Positions 9,687 to 18,483 of a DNA stretch of 64,000 nt are shown here, piece after piece. Position 1 is the first letter of the stretch, and the number at the start of each line of letters is the position of its first letter. Both the position numbers and the translations under genes were made by a program. Below the pieces are notes generated by a model. That model was not told the origin of the DNA. It saw nothing but the letters and a program-made list of their open reading frames with translations, and did not search any database. Origin of the DNA: a candidate division Zixibacteria bacterium RBG-1 (lineage in GTDB: Bacteria > Zixibacteria > MSB-5A5 > DSPP01 > RBG-1); the NCBI GenBank assembly GCA_000447245.1, contig AUYT01000001.1, positions 662,825-726,824 of the forward strand, read 5' to 3'.

Positions 9687-9716
9687 TTGACTTATACCGA
9701 TAAGTTATTATCTTAA
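9687..9716 (+). promoter_or_regulatory. Promoter with overlapping near-palindromic operator
   Basis: TTGACT at 9687-9692, then a -10 of TATCTT type. GATAAGTTATTATC at 9699-9712 is the third copy of the site, with one mismatch in the left arm. Confidence 0.6.
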
Positions 9717-9761
9717 GAATGTAAAAAGATTTTCTGGGAAGAGATAGAGGAGAGTGGCTGG

Positions 9762-10538
9762 ATGAAAGTGGGATTAAGGTTGTGCATATTATTTTTTATT
9801 TTTGGTAATTTGGCTGGGGCAGCTGTCCCAGATCCGGGTAATCCGGATACCGCCTACGTTGAATGCGGCGGGATTAGCCAGGGAGCACTTATTATTAAGA
9901 TAATGTTTGTCACTGATAACGTAGGGGATACTAATAAGATTGATGGATTTAGTTTTCCTATACACATAACAAACAGCAACCCGGCCGCCAACCCTGTATT
10001 AGATAGTTCGTGGACGGCCACTTACGCTGGCTCCGCGGCCCGAGGGTTTTCCGCACTAAGCACTTATGTCTATTCCAATGGAGGCGATCCCAGCATTTTT
10101 CCCGTTCAGTATAATTTGATAGCCCTAAACCTTCAAAATTCTCCTGCTATCGGTGCAGGCAGGTACCTTTTTGCCAATCTAATACTGCATCTGGAAGACA
10201 CTACCACAATTTGTGTTGATACTCATAGAACCGAGACCGTTACTTTGTTTTTTCTCAAACCCAGCAACCAAAAATATTTTCCCCAATGGAAAGCCGGCTG
10301 TTGCCAGGTGGATTCAGCAGATTTTACCTTTCCCGCCGGCGATGCCAACTGCAGCGGCAATGTTAACTTAACCGACGTTCTATACTTGGCAAATTATGTC
10401 TTTAAAGCCGGTCCCGCTCCCTGTCTGGAAAGATTAGGAGATGCTAACTGTAGCGGCGGCAGCGCGAATATAACCGACATTATATATCTAATCAATTATC
10501 TTTTTAAAGGGGGCCCACCCCCTGTCGCTTGTCCTTAA
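9762..10538 (+). CDS. Secreted cohesin-like/dockerin protein
   Basis: 258 residues starting at ATG 9762, behind GAGGAG. It has a signal peptide, then the cohesin-like core shared with the 7704 and 8840 genes but without the Cys-rich insert, then two intact dockerin repeats (GDANCSGNVNLTDVLYLANY and GDANCSGGSANITDIIYLIN). It is the best reference for what the 8840 gene lost. Most of it is nearly identical to 8840 at the DNA level, so the two are recent duplicates. Extracellular location and calcium-dependent docking are inferred from the domain types. Confidence 0.85.
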   Translation: MKVGLRLCILFFIFGNLAGAAVPDPGNPDTAYVECGGISQGALIIKIMFVTDNVGDTNKIDGFSFPIHITNSNPAANPVLDSSWTATYAGSAARGFSALSTYVYSNGGDPSIFPVQYNLIALNLQNSPAIGAGRYLFANLILHLEDTTTICVDTHRTETVTLFFLKPSNQKYFPQWKAGCCQVDSADFTFPAGDANCSGNVNLTDVLYLANYVFKAGPAPCLERLGDANCSGGSANITDIIYLINYLFKGGPPPVACP

Positions 10539-10570
10539 GTAAAAAACTTTAAAAAAACTTAATTTTTTAG

Positions 10571-10599
10571 TTGACAGGATAAATTCGATGTTTTATATT
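10571..10599 (+). promoter_or_regulatory. Sigma-70 type promoter
   Basis: TTGACA 10571-10576, 17-base spacer, TATATT 10594-10599. It should drive the sorting-tail gene at 10680, with a leader of about 75 bases. Confidence 0.7.
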
Positions 10600-10679
10600 A
10601 CGACGATTTTAAAGGTGAGGGACTTTTGTCCATAACCCAGAATTCAAATAAACAAAACCTTAACGTAAGGAGGGGTTAG

Positions 10680-11519
10680 ATGAAAAAGCTGTTAATTTTT
10701 GCTATCGTGTTTGCGGCGTTATTGCTTGCGGCAAACGACTGGACTTATGCTCAAGACCCGGGAATCAGGGACACTGTATTCGTGGACCGAGTCAACGGAC
10801 GTCTGCAGCCCAATACTTCAGTGGTAACTCATGTCTGGGGATATCATGATGAGGGCTTGGGAGGAATATCCATCCCTCTGAAATACAAGAATCCTCAAAC
10901 AGATGTGGTCTTAGATTCGGTTCGTTTTCACCCGGACATGAACGCCGTTAGCTTAAAAGATTCAATCCGAGATAATCCGGCCGGAACCATAGCCCTTGTT
11001 TTCATCTCATTCGGCATCATTCCTGCCGGAGTAGATACTTTTGCAAGGTTGTATTTCACAACCGGACCAACTTGGGATCCATCTATCCACAATCCGATTG
11101 ATACTTTCACCTTACTCAGCGGGCAAGGCTTAAACTATGTAGATACCTCGGCCAGTCCTCAGAGTATTGTCCCTCACTATGACCCTCCCGGTAATCTTGA
11201 TGTAAAAGACGACCCCAAAGGAAACGCAGCCGGACTACCCAAGATTTTTTCTTTATCTCAAAACTATCCCAACCCGTTCAACGCCGTGACCGTGATTTCC
11301 TTTGCTCTGCCGAAAACCGGGCATGTCAAGCTGGAGGTTTACAACATCCTGGGTCAGAAAGTCAAGGACTTAGTGGATGAAGTGGTGACAGCCGGTTATA
11401 AGAAAGTGGTCTGGGATGGAAAGAACAACGGCGGCAACGATGTTGCCAGCGGTGTCTACTTTTACCGGATCAAAACCCAGGAGTTTGTGGAAGTGATGAA
11501 GATGACCTTGCTGAAATAA
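10680..11519 (+). CDS. Secreted protein with cohesin-like core and FlgD-Ig/type IX-like sorting tail
   Basis: ATG 10680 follows TAAGGAGGGG. 279 residues: signal peptide (cut after TYAQ or nearby), DPGIRDTVFVDR, a beta-rich core with LGGISIPLKYKNPQTD and VLDSVRFHPDMN, then from about residue 190 a FlgD-Ig-like tail with LSQNYPNPFNAVTVISFALP, VYNILGQKVKDLV and SGVYFYRI. Tails of this kind (type A sorting signal, TIGR04183-like) direct export through type IX secretion in Bacteroidetes. No type IX machinery is in the window, so the route is inferred. First of four consecutive paralogues. Confidence 0.85.
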   Translation: MKKLLIFAIVFAALLLAANDWTYAQDPGIRDTVFVDRVNGRLQPNTSVVTHVWGYHDEGLGGISIPLKYKNPQTDVVLDSVRFHPDMNAVSLKDSIRDNPAGTIALVFISFGIIPAGVDTFARLYFTTGPTWDPSIHNPIDTFTLLSGQGLNYVDTSASPQSIVPHYDPPGNLDVKDDPKGNAAGLPKIFSLSQNYPNPFNAVTVISFALPKTGHVKLEVYNILGQKVKDLVDEVVTAGYKKVVWDGKNNGGNDVASGVYFYRIKTQEFVEVMKMTLLK

Positions 11520-11535
11520 AAATTCAGATTGTCTA

Positions 11536-11571
11536 AAAACCCCCTTCGCAGTCAGAAGGGGGTTTTCTTTT
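11536..11571 (+). terminator. Intrinsic terminator
   Basis: AAAACCCCCTT (from 11536) pairs with AAGGGGGTTTT (to about 11566), followed by CTTTT. It separates the first paralogue from the second. ATATATTATATTAAAG just after it may be the -10 region of the next gene, leaving a very short leader. Confidence 0.85.
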
Positions 11572-11596
11572 GGTGTAGAATATATTATATTAAAGT

Positions 11597-12439
11597 ATGA
11601 GTCGGAATCACAGAAAGAGAAATTTTTTATCAGTTTTGTTTTCTACATTGACCGTTTTTCTTTTACTTAATCAGGTCAGTTACGGCATAGACCCGGGTAA
11701 GAAAGATACTCTTTTAGTTTATCCGCAGGATTGTAATTTCATGGTGGTGGGTTTTCATGATGAACCCTTGAGCGGGTTTGCGGTTCCTTTTAAATATAAA
11801 AATCCCCAGACTGATATAAATTTGGACTCGGTTAAATTTCACAGAGTGATGCAGGAAGCTGATATGAAAGATACTGTCATTGATAGGCAACAAGGGACGG
11901 TGGTGGTTTACGCCATCTGGTTTGATTCAACTCCGCCAGCCAATGACACTCTTTTCACCCTGTATTTTACCCCCGGCCCGAGCTGGGACCCTGCAATCCT
12001 CAATAAGCTGGACACTTTTCGCATGGAAAGCAGCCAGGGTTTATCTTTCACGGACGTGGATGTTAACGATATAATGCCCCACATCGGTTCTGCGCTTGAC
12101 TTTGGTAATGAATGTGTGGAGTTCTGGCAGGCCGGCCCAAAAGGAGATTCCAAGATTCCTTCAAAATTCTTTTTATCTAATAATCTTCCTAATCCTTTTA
12201 ATTCTGAAACTGTGATTTCTTTTGGTTTATCTCAACCCACTTTAGTGACCATTGAGATTTTTAATATTCTGGGGCAGAAGGTTAAGACCTTAAGCAATGG
12301 CCAAATGCCGGTCGGTTATCACAGGGCAAGCTGGGATGGGAAGGATTCTAAAGGGAAGAAAGTTCAAAATGGGATATATTTTTACCGAATGACTGCCGGG
12401 GATTTTAGAGACGTGAAGAAAATGAGTTTTATTAAGTGA
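11597..12439 (+). CDS. Secreted sorting-tail protein, divergent paralogue
   Basis: 280 residues. The layout matches the 10680 product: signal peptide ending near VSYG, DPGKKDTLLVYP, a core with LSGFAVPFKYKNPQTDINLD, and a FlgD-Ig-like tail with LSNNLPNPFNSETVISFGLS, IFNILGQKVKTLS and NGIYFYRM. It is the least conserved of the four copies, and its DNA lacks the near-identical core block shared by the other three. No clear Shine-Dalgarno site precedes the ATG, and a TATATTATATT sequence lies only about ten bases upstream. Function unknown; cell-surface or secreted. Confidence 0.8.
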   Translation: MSRNHRKRNFLSVLFSTLTVFLLLNQVSYGIDPGKKDTLLVYPQDCNFMVVGFHDEPLSGFAVPFKYKNPQTDINLDSVKFHRVMQEADMKDTVIDRQQGTVVVYAIWFDSTPPANDTLFTLYFTPGPSWDPAILNKLDTFRMESSQGLSFTDVDVNDIMPHIGSALDFGNECVEFWQAGPKGDSKIPSKFFLSNNLPNPFNSETVISFGLSQPTLVTIEIFNILGQKVKTLSNGQMPVGYHRASWDGKDSKGKKVQNGIYFYRMTAGDFRDVKKMSFIK

Positions 12440-12505
12440 AAGGTTTTGAAATTCGTATCAATTTAGAGGGAGTTAGTTAACTAGTTTTTAAGGGGTGGTT
12501 GTTTT

Positions 12506-13342
12506 ATGAGGAAGTGCAAAGTATTTTTCTTGGTAATATTTGGCCTATCTTTATTTTCAAGTCAGGTGCTTTATGCTCAGGATCCGGATCCGGGAATTAG
12601 GGACACTCTTTTTGTTAGTAGTTCTTCATGTAATGTTGCGGTCTGGGGATACCACGATGAGGGCTTGGGAGGGATTTCTATACCTCTGAAATACAAGAAT
12701 CCTCAAACAGACATAACCTTAGATTCGGTTCGTTTTCACCCGGACATGAACGCCGTTAGCTTAAAAGATTCAATCCGAGATGATGCGGCCGGAACCATAA
12801 CGCTTCTCTTGGTCTCATTTGGCATCATTCCAGCGGGAGTAGATACTTTTGCCACCTTATATTTTACAACTGGCCCAACTTGGGATCCTTCCGTTCACAA
12901 TCCCATAGATACTTTCACATTAATTAGTGGACAAGGCTTAAACTATGTAGATACCTCGGCCAGTCCTCAGAGTATTATCCCTCACTATGATCCTCCTGGC
13001 TCATTTGGTAGAGGATGCACAGATGTAAAAGAAGACCATCGTTTTCCTTCAACTTTAAGACCTAACAGTTTTGTTTTATCGCAGAATTATCCCAATCCTT
13101 TCAACACTGAGACTGTAATTACTTTTGCTTTACCACGTTCCGGTAATGTGAAAATTGAGATATTCAATATTTTAGGGCAAAAAGTCAGAGAATTAGTGGA
13201 TGAGAAAGTAACTGCTGGGTATAAGAAAGTGATTTGGGATGGGAAGGATAATCGTGGAAAGACAGTAGCAAGTGGAGTTTATTTTTATAGGGTTAAAGCA
13301 GATAATTTTGTGGATGTAAAAAAGATGACTTTGTTGAAGTAG
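12506..13342 (+). CDS. Secreted protein with cohesin-like core and FlgD-Ig sorting tail
   Basis: 278 residues, ATG 12506 behind AAGGGGTGG. The signal peptide ends near VLYAQ. The core repeats LGGISIPLKYKNPQTD and SVRFHPDMNAVSLKDSIRD almost exactly as in the 10680 product, and the DNA of this block (about 12660-12790) is nearly identical too, while the ends of the gene are diverged. The tail reads LSQNYPNPFNTETVITFALP and SGVYFYRV. The 13348 gene follows five bases after the stop, so the two are cotranscribed. Confidence 0.84.
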   Translation: MRKCKVFFLVIFGLSLFSSQVLYAQDPDPGIRDTLFVSSSSCNVAVWGYHDEGLGGISIPLKYKNPQTDITLDSVRFHPDMNAVSLKDSIRDDAAGTITLLLVSFGIIPAGVDTFATLYFTTGPTWDPSVHNPIDTFTLISGQGLNYVDTSASPQSIIPHYDPPGSFGRGCTDVKEDHRFPSTLRPNSFVLSQNYPNPFNTETVITFALPRSGNVKIEIFNILGQKVRELVDEKVTAGYKKVIWDGKDNRGKTVASGVYFYRVKADNFVDVKKMTLLK

Positions 13343-13347
13343 AATCA

Positions 13348-14187
13348 ATGAAGTACAAACTATTTTCTATTATTATTTTCATCTTCGCTTTCTTTACCGG
13401 TGGCTCCCTTTTTGCCCAAACCGATCCGGGAATCAGGGACACTTTATTCGTGGACCGAGTAAATGGCCGCCTACAGCCAAATACTTCAGTAGTAACTCAT
13501 GTTTGGGGATACTACGATGAGGGTTTGGGAGGGATATCTATACCTCTGAAATACAAGAATCCTCAAACAGACGTGACCTTAGATTCGATTCGTTTTCACC
13601 CGAATATGAACAGCGTTAGCTTAAAAGATTCAGTCCGAAATGATCCAGCCGGAACCGTAATGCTTATTTTTATCTCATTCGGAGTAATTCCTGCGGGAAC
13701 AGATACTTTTGCAATTCTGTATTTCACTACCGGACCAAGCTGGGATCCGGCAGTGCATAATCCTATTGATACCTTCTACCCTGTAGTGGGGATAAGTTTA
13801 TCCTATGTAGATACGTCAGCCTCTCCTGTCGATATTACCCCTCACTATCTCCCTCCGGGTAATTTAGATGTGAGAGATGATAATAGCTTTCCCTCAACTC
13901 TGAAGCCTAATACTTTTGTCTTATCACAGAATTATCCGAATCCCTTCAACACCGAGACCGTGATTTCCTTTGCTCTGCCCAAAACCGGGCATGTCAAGCT
14001 GGAGATTTACAACATCCTGGGTCAGAAAGTCAAGGACTTAGTGGATGAAATGGTGACCGCCGGTTACAAAAAAGTGGTCTGGGATGGGAGAGATAACACT
14101 GGAAAGATAGTTGCCAGTGGGGTATATTTATACCAGCTCAAAACAGGCGGTTTTACTGAAGCAAAAAGAATGAATCTGCTTAAGTAA
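13348..14187 (+). CDS. Secreted protein with cohesin-like core and FlgD-Ig sorting tail
   Basis: 279 residues. The start lies five bases after the previous stop with only a weak ribosome site, suggesting translational coupling. The signal peptide ends near SLFAQ. It shares DTLFVDRVNGRLQPNTSVVT with the 10680 product but not with the 12506 one, although 12506 is its neighbour: the family is mosaic. The tail has LSQNYPNPFNTETVISFALP, IYNILGQKVKDLV and SGVYLYQL. Role unknown; predicted surface or extracellular protein. Confidence 0.84.
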   Translation: MKYKLFSIIIFIFAFFTGGSLFAQTDPGIRDTLFVDRVNGRLQPNTSVVTHVWGYYDEGLGGISIPLKYKNPQTDVTLDSIRFHPNMNSVSLKDSVRNDPAGTVMLIFISFGVIPAGTDTFAILYFTTGPSWDPAVHNPIDTFYPVVGISLSYVDTSASPVDITPHYLPPGNLDVRDDNSFPSTLKPNTFVLSQNYPNPFNTETVISFALPKTGHVKLEIYNILGQKVKDLVDEMVTAGYKKVVWDGRDNTGKIVASGVYLYQLKTGGFTEAKRMNLLK

Positions 14188-14213
14188 TTGTAGTTCCTAA
14201 ATTTATAGGATTT

Positions 14214-14250
14214 AAAGCTCTTTTCCCAATAAGGGTAAAGGGCTCTTTTA
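14214..14250 (+). terminator. Probable intrinsic terminator
   Basis: AGCTCTTTTCCC and GGGTAAAGGGCT form a stem with one mismatch and one G-T pair, followed by CTTTT. It ends the sorting-tail gene run. Confidence 0.6.
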
Positions 14251-14397
14251 AATCAGATAACATATTGATAATCTTCAAGTTACGATTATTTCCGCACTTT
14301 ATTCTGAAACTCCAATTTGTCATCTTACTTAACCTATTGTTGTATAATATTTTATATCAGCGATAGAATTTTCTTGCACCAATTTTCACAATTTTTG

Positions 14398-14425
14398 TTG
14401 ACATTTTCCGATTTTGATGTAAAAT
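14398..14425 (+). promoter_or_regulatory. Promoter upstream of the GH35-like gene
   Basis: TTGACA 14398-14403, 16-base spacer, TAAAAT 14420-14425. The nested palindrome at 14440-14535 falls just after the expected transcription start. Confidence 0.55.
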
Positions 14426-14439
14426 AAGAGATATTCATT

Positions 14440-14535
14440 AGTCAATTATGGTCAAACATAAGAACCATACTCAACAATGGTCAACATACTACATTGTTGA
14501 GTATTGTTGACCATAATTGACTATGTTTGACCATT
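14440..14535 (+). repeat. Nested palindrome with four ATGGTCAA sites
   Basis: Outer arms 14440-14455 and 14507-14522 are perfect 16-base complements; inner arms 14467-14479 and 14492-14504 are perfect 13-base complements. The word ATGGTCAA occurs four times, at about 14448 and 14477 on the plus strand and, as TTGACCAT, at 14507 and 14527. ATGGTCAAACATA and TATGTTTGACCAT form a further inverted pair. It lies between a promoter and a start codon and lacks a T run, so an operator array, an RNA hairpin or a miniature element is likelier than a terminator. Confidence 0.7.
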
Positions 14536-14563
14536 CATAAACTAACGCCAAATACCAAATTAA

Positions 14564-16774
14564 GTGGACAAAGAAATCTTCGCCGGTATCATAAACCAAA
14601 GGGGGAAAACGGTTTTAACCGTTTCCAACCATAAATTTGTCATCGGAAAAGAAGAATATCACCTCTCCGCCGCCGAAATCCATTACTTCCGAACCAATAA
14701 AAAATACTGGTCAGTCTGCTTTGAAAGAATCCGCAAAGCCGGTTTCAAAATCATCTCCACCTGCGTCCCCTGGAATTTACATGAAGTAGCACCCGGCACC
14801 TTTGATTTTTTCGGCCAGACCGACTCTTCCAAAGACTTGGTGGTCTTTTTAGAATTATCCAGGGAATTTGGCTTAAAGGTAATCTTACGGATAGGCCCCT
14901 ATATAGATTCCGAATGGGAAAACGGGGGTTACCCCAATTATTTATTCACCAACCCGGAAATTTTAGCCAAAACTCCGCAGGGAGAAAATGTCGCTATTCT
15001 CAGTCCCACCGGAATAAATTTAGGATATGTCCCTTGCTATTTCCATCCCAAATTTAAAACCCAGATCAAAAGATATCTAAATAGCTTGACCGAGGTACTG
15101 CGAAATTACATCTACCCCAAAGGACCGGTTTTTCTAATTCAGCTGGAAAATTTCCTCTCCTGGAAAGATTACGACCTGTTCAAACTGGATTACAACCCGC
15201 AGATAACCAGCAATCTTTATCCGGAGTTTTTAAAAAATAAATACGGGGATATAAAACATTTAAGCAGAACCCATAAAGAGAAGTATAAACATTTCGAAGA
15301 TGTCAAGCCCCCCCAAAATTTCAAATATAAAAACTTAGAGGATTTAATCCGGCACTGGGATTGGATTAGCTTTAAAGAAAATTATTTAGCCCAATATATC
15401 AAAGAGTTAAAAGAAAGTTTCACTTCAGCTGAAATCCAGTGTTTGTTCTACACTAACTTAAGCTTACAAAATGGACCCGGTTACGGTCTAGATAAACAAA
15501 TCTTAGATAAAGAGCAGATTTTTACTTCGGGAGAGGCCTTCTGGAATTCCGATTATTACGCCTTAGCCAGAAATTTGCGCTTCTGGTCTGCCAATCTAAA
15601 ATTTCCCTGGCTGGCTAATTCTTTTTGCGGATTTTATTCCGCCACCCCCCATGAAAGGGAAAAATATTTCCCCAGCCCTCCCCGGATGACCAAGTTTATG
15701 CTGAACTTGGCTCTGGCCTGCGGCATAAAAGGGTTTGACCATTATATGTTTGTGGAAAGACAGTTTTGGCATGATGCCGCCTTAGCCCAGGATGGCTCCA
15801 TCAAACCCAATTATGAAGTCCTGCACAGATTTAATACAATTTTAGAAAGAATTCCCATTCACAATTTACAGAGCTTAGCCGAAGTAGGTCTGGCTTATTA
15901 CAAACCTTATACCGATTATTTAGCCCTTAAGTCGGACAAGCCCTTTCCCTATGTGTCTAAAGTTTTAGAAAAAAGTTGGGCCGGCTTGAGCCAGGATTTA
16001 AGCTACTTAAAATTAGATTACCGGGTACCGGACTTAAATTCCAGAGAGAGTTTAGCCGGCAGCAAACTGCTTTTAGTTCCGTCAGCCCAATTCATGGACC
16101 AGACCGCCCAGGAAAATATTTTAGCCTCCGCCCGCTCCGGTAAGACTGTGATTATTTTCGGTCTTTTGCCGGAATGGGACTTGAATTTCAAGAAAACAAA
16201 TCTGCTTTACAAGGCCCTGAAGATTAAGACCAAGTTTTCTGCCAGAATCGATGAAATTGAAACCGACTCCGGTGAAAAGTTTAAAGCTGACATTTTTGCC
16301 GACATCAAAAGAAGCGGCAGCAAAAGCAAAGAAATCGCCTGGCAGAAACGGAAGTGCGTGGGAGTATCATGCTCTTATGGCAAGGGTAAAATTCTGTTTT
16401 TTACCTTTGACCTTGCCAGCGACTTGAATCCAGCCAAGCTTTCATTTTTAGAAAAACTTTTCCAGGAATATAAAATTAATCCCGTTGCCCATACCAGCGA
16501 CCCCCAAATCGAAGTAGTAGCCCAAAAGGTAAATAAAAGCACCCTAATTCACCTTTTCAATCCCCAGGGAAGTTTCTGGCAGAGTAAAGACACTCCTCAA
16601 AGCGTAATATTAAGTCTGAACTGCAAAAAATTAGGAATAAAGGGTGGGAAAGTTCAATTGCAGGAGCTTTTCACAGATGAAGTAATCAAAACCAAAGTCA
16701 AAGACTTAAGCCAGGGAATAGCAATTCAGCTGAAAGAAATGGAAAGCAAGCTTTATCTTATAGAAAAGAAATAA
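14564..16774 (+). CDS. GH35 (beta-galactosidase)-like protein lacking usual catalytic Glu
   Basis: 736 residues from GTG 14564; the ribosome site is poor and the start could lie slightly downstream. The N-terminal half follows glycoside hydrolase family 35: SAAEIHYFRTNKKYW, STCVPWNLHEVAPGTFDFFG and ILRIGPYIDSEWENGGYPNY are nearly canonical. Where family members have VENEYG (acid/base Glu) this protein has LENFLSW, and where they have NSEFYTGW (nucleophile) it has NSFCGFY. Both catalytic glutamates therefore seem absent. There is no signal peptide, so it is cytoplasmic, unlike the secreted genes before it. It may be a lectin-like relic or use other residues. Its stop abuts the stop of the convergent protease gene without a visible terminator. 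Confidence 0.8.
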   Translation: MDKEIFAGIINQRGKTVLTVSNHKFVIGKEEYHLSAAEIHYFRTNKKYWSVCFERIRKAGFKIISTCVPWNLHEVAPGTFDFFGQTDSSKDLVVFLELSREFGLKVILRIGPYIDSEWENGGYPNYLFTNPEILAKTPQGENVAILSPTGINLGYVPCYFHPKFKTQIKRYLNSLTEVLRNYIYPKGPVFLIQLENFLSWKDYDLFKLDYNPQITSNLYPEFLKNKYGDIKHLSRTHKEKYKHFEDVKPPQNFKYKNLEDLIRHWDWISFKENYLAQYIKELKESFTSAEIQCLFYTNLSLQNGPGYGLDKQILDKEQIFTSGEAFWNSDYYALARNLRFWSANLKFPWLANSFCGFYSATPHEREKYFPSPPRMTKFMLNLALACGIKGFDHYMFVERQFWHDAALAQDGSIKPNYEVLHRFNTILERIPIHNLQSLAEVGLAYYKPYTDYLALKSDKPFPYVSKVLEKSWAGLSQDLSYLKLDYRVPDLNSRESLAGSKLLLVPSAQFMDQTAQENILASARSGKTVIIFGLLPEWDLNFKKTNLLYKALKIKTKFSARIDEIETDSGEKFKADIFADIKRSGSKSKEIAWQKRKCVGVSCSYGKGKILFFTFDLASDLNPAKLSFLEKLFQEYKINPVAHTSDPQIEVVAQKVNKSTLIHLFNPQGSFWQSKDTPQSVILSLNCKKLGIKGGKVQLQELFTDEVIKTKVKDLSQGIAIQLKEMESKLYLIEKK

Positions 16775-18142
16775 TTATTCCGCAGTTTTCTCCGCCTTTT
16801 CTGTTTTCACTTCCGGTGAAATCAATATAAACCTCTGAGCTTTTCCTCTCTTTACCACCAGCATGATATGTTTCTTCTCTTTGACTGTGGAAACCGCTTT
16901 CTTGAAATCATCCAAAGTCTTGATGGACAAGGCATCCACTTTAATAATAATATCACCTTCATCCAGTTCGGCCTGACTGGCCGGTCCGGCTACATCCACA
17001 AAAGAAACCAAAACTCCTTCTTTATCATCCAGCATCCTCTGTCGGAACATGTTTTCAGTAATCTCTTTCACCGTGAATCCCAAACCGGTTTCATACTCCT
17101 CAGCATCCACCTTGGGCTGTTCGGTAATATTTACTTTAATTTCTTTGACCTGGTTATCTCTCAATATTTTAATGGGGACTTCCTGTCCCAGCGGAGTTTG
17201 GGAGACCATCATTGAGAAGCGGTTTAGATCCTCTCCCTTTTCAGCTTCGACTTTCTGGCGGTTGTATTCTAAAATGATATCGCCTGGAGAAAGTTCGGCT
17301 TTGGCGGCCGGGGAATTGGGCAGGATATCGCTGATAATCACCCCCTGCAAATCCGGGCTGTTGTAATAAGCAGCATATTCACGGTTCAAAGGCTGCAACA
17401 CTACTCCCAGCCAACCTCGGTTAATTTTTCCGGAAGCCAGAAGTTTCTGATTTACCTCTTTGGCCATATTGATGGGGATAGTAAAGCCTTGAGCCCGGCC
17501 GAATCCAATGGAATTAATCCCGATTACTTCCCCTTTTAAATTCACTAGAGGACCGCCGGAAGAACCGGGGTCAATGGCTGCATCGGTCTGTATGAAATCA
17601 TTTATCAGAGGGGTCTCGATAGGTAAATTAGGTAAAACCCGGCCTTTGCCGCTTACAATTCCAAACGAGACTGTCCGGTCAAACCCATAAGGATTTCCCA
17701 CCGCGATTACCCATTCCCCCACCTCAACCTTGTCTGAGTTTCCCATCTGGGCTACCTTAAGTTTTTCTTTGGGCTCAATTTTCAAAAGTGCCAGATCGGT
17801 CTGCTTATCAGTTCCGATAACCTGGGCCTGATATTCTAATTTACTGGAAAGCGTTACCAAAACCGAGATAGCTTTATCCACTACATGCTCGTTGGTCAAA
17901 ATATAGCCCTTGTCATCAATGATTAGCCCGCTGGCCAAGGATTTATATTTCAAATCATTGATTTTATGCACCACTTCGATATGGACTACCGCCGGCTGAA
18001 TGGATTTAGAGATTGAAATTATTACCTGCTGCAGGTCCTCAAAAAGTTGCAAGACCTCGGCCGGCTTGCCTTTGGCTGGAATGCTGGAGAAGCTAAGCAA
18101 TACCAAGAAAGCTAAAATCAGAGTGGAAATTTTTTTTGACAT
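16775..18142 (-). CDS. HtrA/DegP-like serine protease with two PDZ domains
   Basis: I prefer ATG 18142, preceded by AGAGGA, over an upstream in-frame ATG at 18187; this gives about 455 residues with a clean signal peptide (ISTLILAFLVLLSFSS). The trypsin-like domain has His in TNEHVV (about residue 83), Asp in KQTDLALLK (about 115) and Ser in PGSSGGPL (about 195), so the triad is intact. Two PDZ domains follow (GVIISDILPNSPAAKAELSP and VLVSFVDVAGPASQAELDEG). Periplasmic quality control is the family role. It is divergent from a second HtrA gene at 18484. Confidence 0.9.
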   Translation of the reverse strand: MSKKISTLILAFLVLLSFSSIPAKGKPAEVLQLFEDLQQVIISISKSIQPAVVHIEVVHKINDLKYKSLASGLIIDDKGYILTNEHVVDKAISVLVTLSSKLEYQAQVIGTDKQTDLALLKIEPKEKLKVAQMGNSDKVEVGEWVIAVGNPYGFDRTVSFGIVSGKGRVLPNLPIETPLINDFIQTDAAIDPGSSGGPLVNLKGEVIGINSIGFGRAQGFTIPINMAKEVNQKLLASGKINRGWLGVVLQPLNREYAAYYNSPDLQGVIISDILPNSPAAKAELSPGDIILEYNRQKVEAEKGEDLNRFSMMVSQTPLGQEVPIKILRDNQVKEIKVNITEQPKVDAEEYETGLGFTVKEITENMFRQRMLDDKEGVLVSFVDVAGPASQAELDEGDIIIKVDALSIKTLDDFKKAVSTVKEKKHIMLVVKRGKAQRFILISPEVKTEKAEKTAE

Positions 18143-18483
18143 GGTTCCTCTTTTTAAAATTAGTTTCGGCAACGCTTGCTTTTTCATTAATTAGAAACGC
18201 TTTTTATCCTTAGTTTATTTGTAATGTCTCTTTTTGCGATTCTCTTAAACGATTTTCTTTAAATTTGGTCTAATGTTCTGAAATGTATGCTAAAATATAC
18301 CATCTCCCGAGCCATAAATATAACAATTTTTTGTAAGATTGGCTAACAAAATAAGCAAAATTTCGTATATTGTAGTCTAGATGAAGCAAACAAAAACATC
18401 TTTAATTCGGATTAACAAAAATTCAATCAGTTTCCTGCCCAAAATATATCCTAACCTAAAAAATACTTTTAAGGAGGTTTAAT
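18143..18483. other. Divergent intergenic region between two htrA genes
   Basis: This 340-base AT-rich region must hold promoters for both proteases. GTATATTGTAG near 18365 could be a -10 for the plus-strand gene, but no convincing -35 pairs with it. AAGGAGG at about 18471-18477 is the ribosome site for 18484. I see no hairpin or small gene. Confidence 0.4.

Noticed and set aside
7639-9712. Calling the promoter palindromes Fur boxes
   Set aside because: Arms match Fur half-sites but the spacer is two bases rather than one, and no Fur gene is in the window.
14440-14522. A terminator
   Set aside because: No T run follows, and it lies between a promoter and a start codon.
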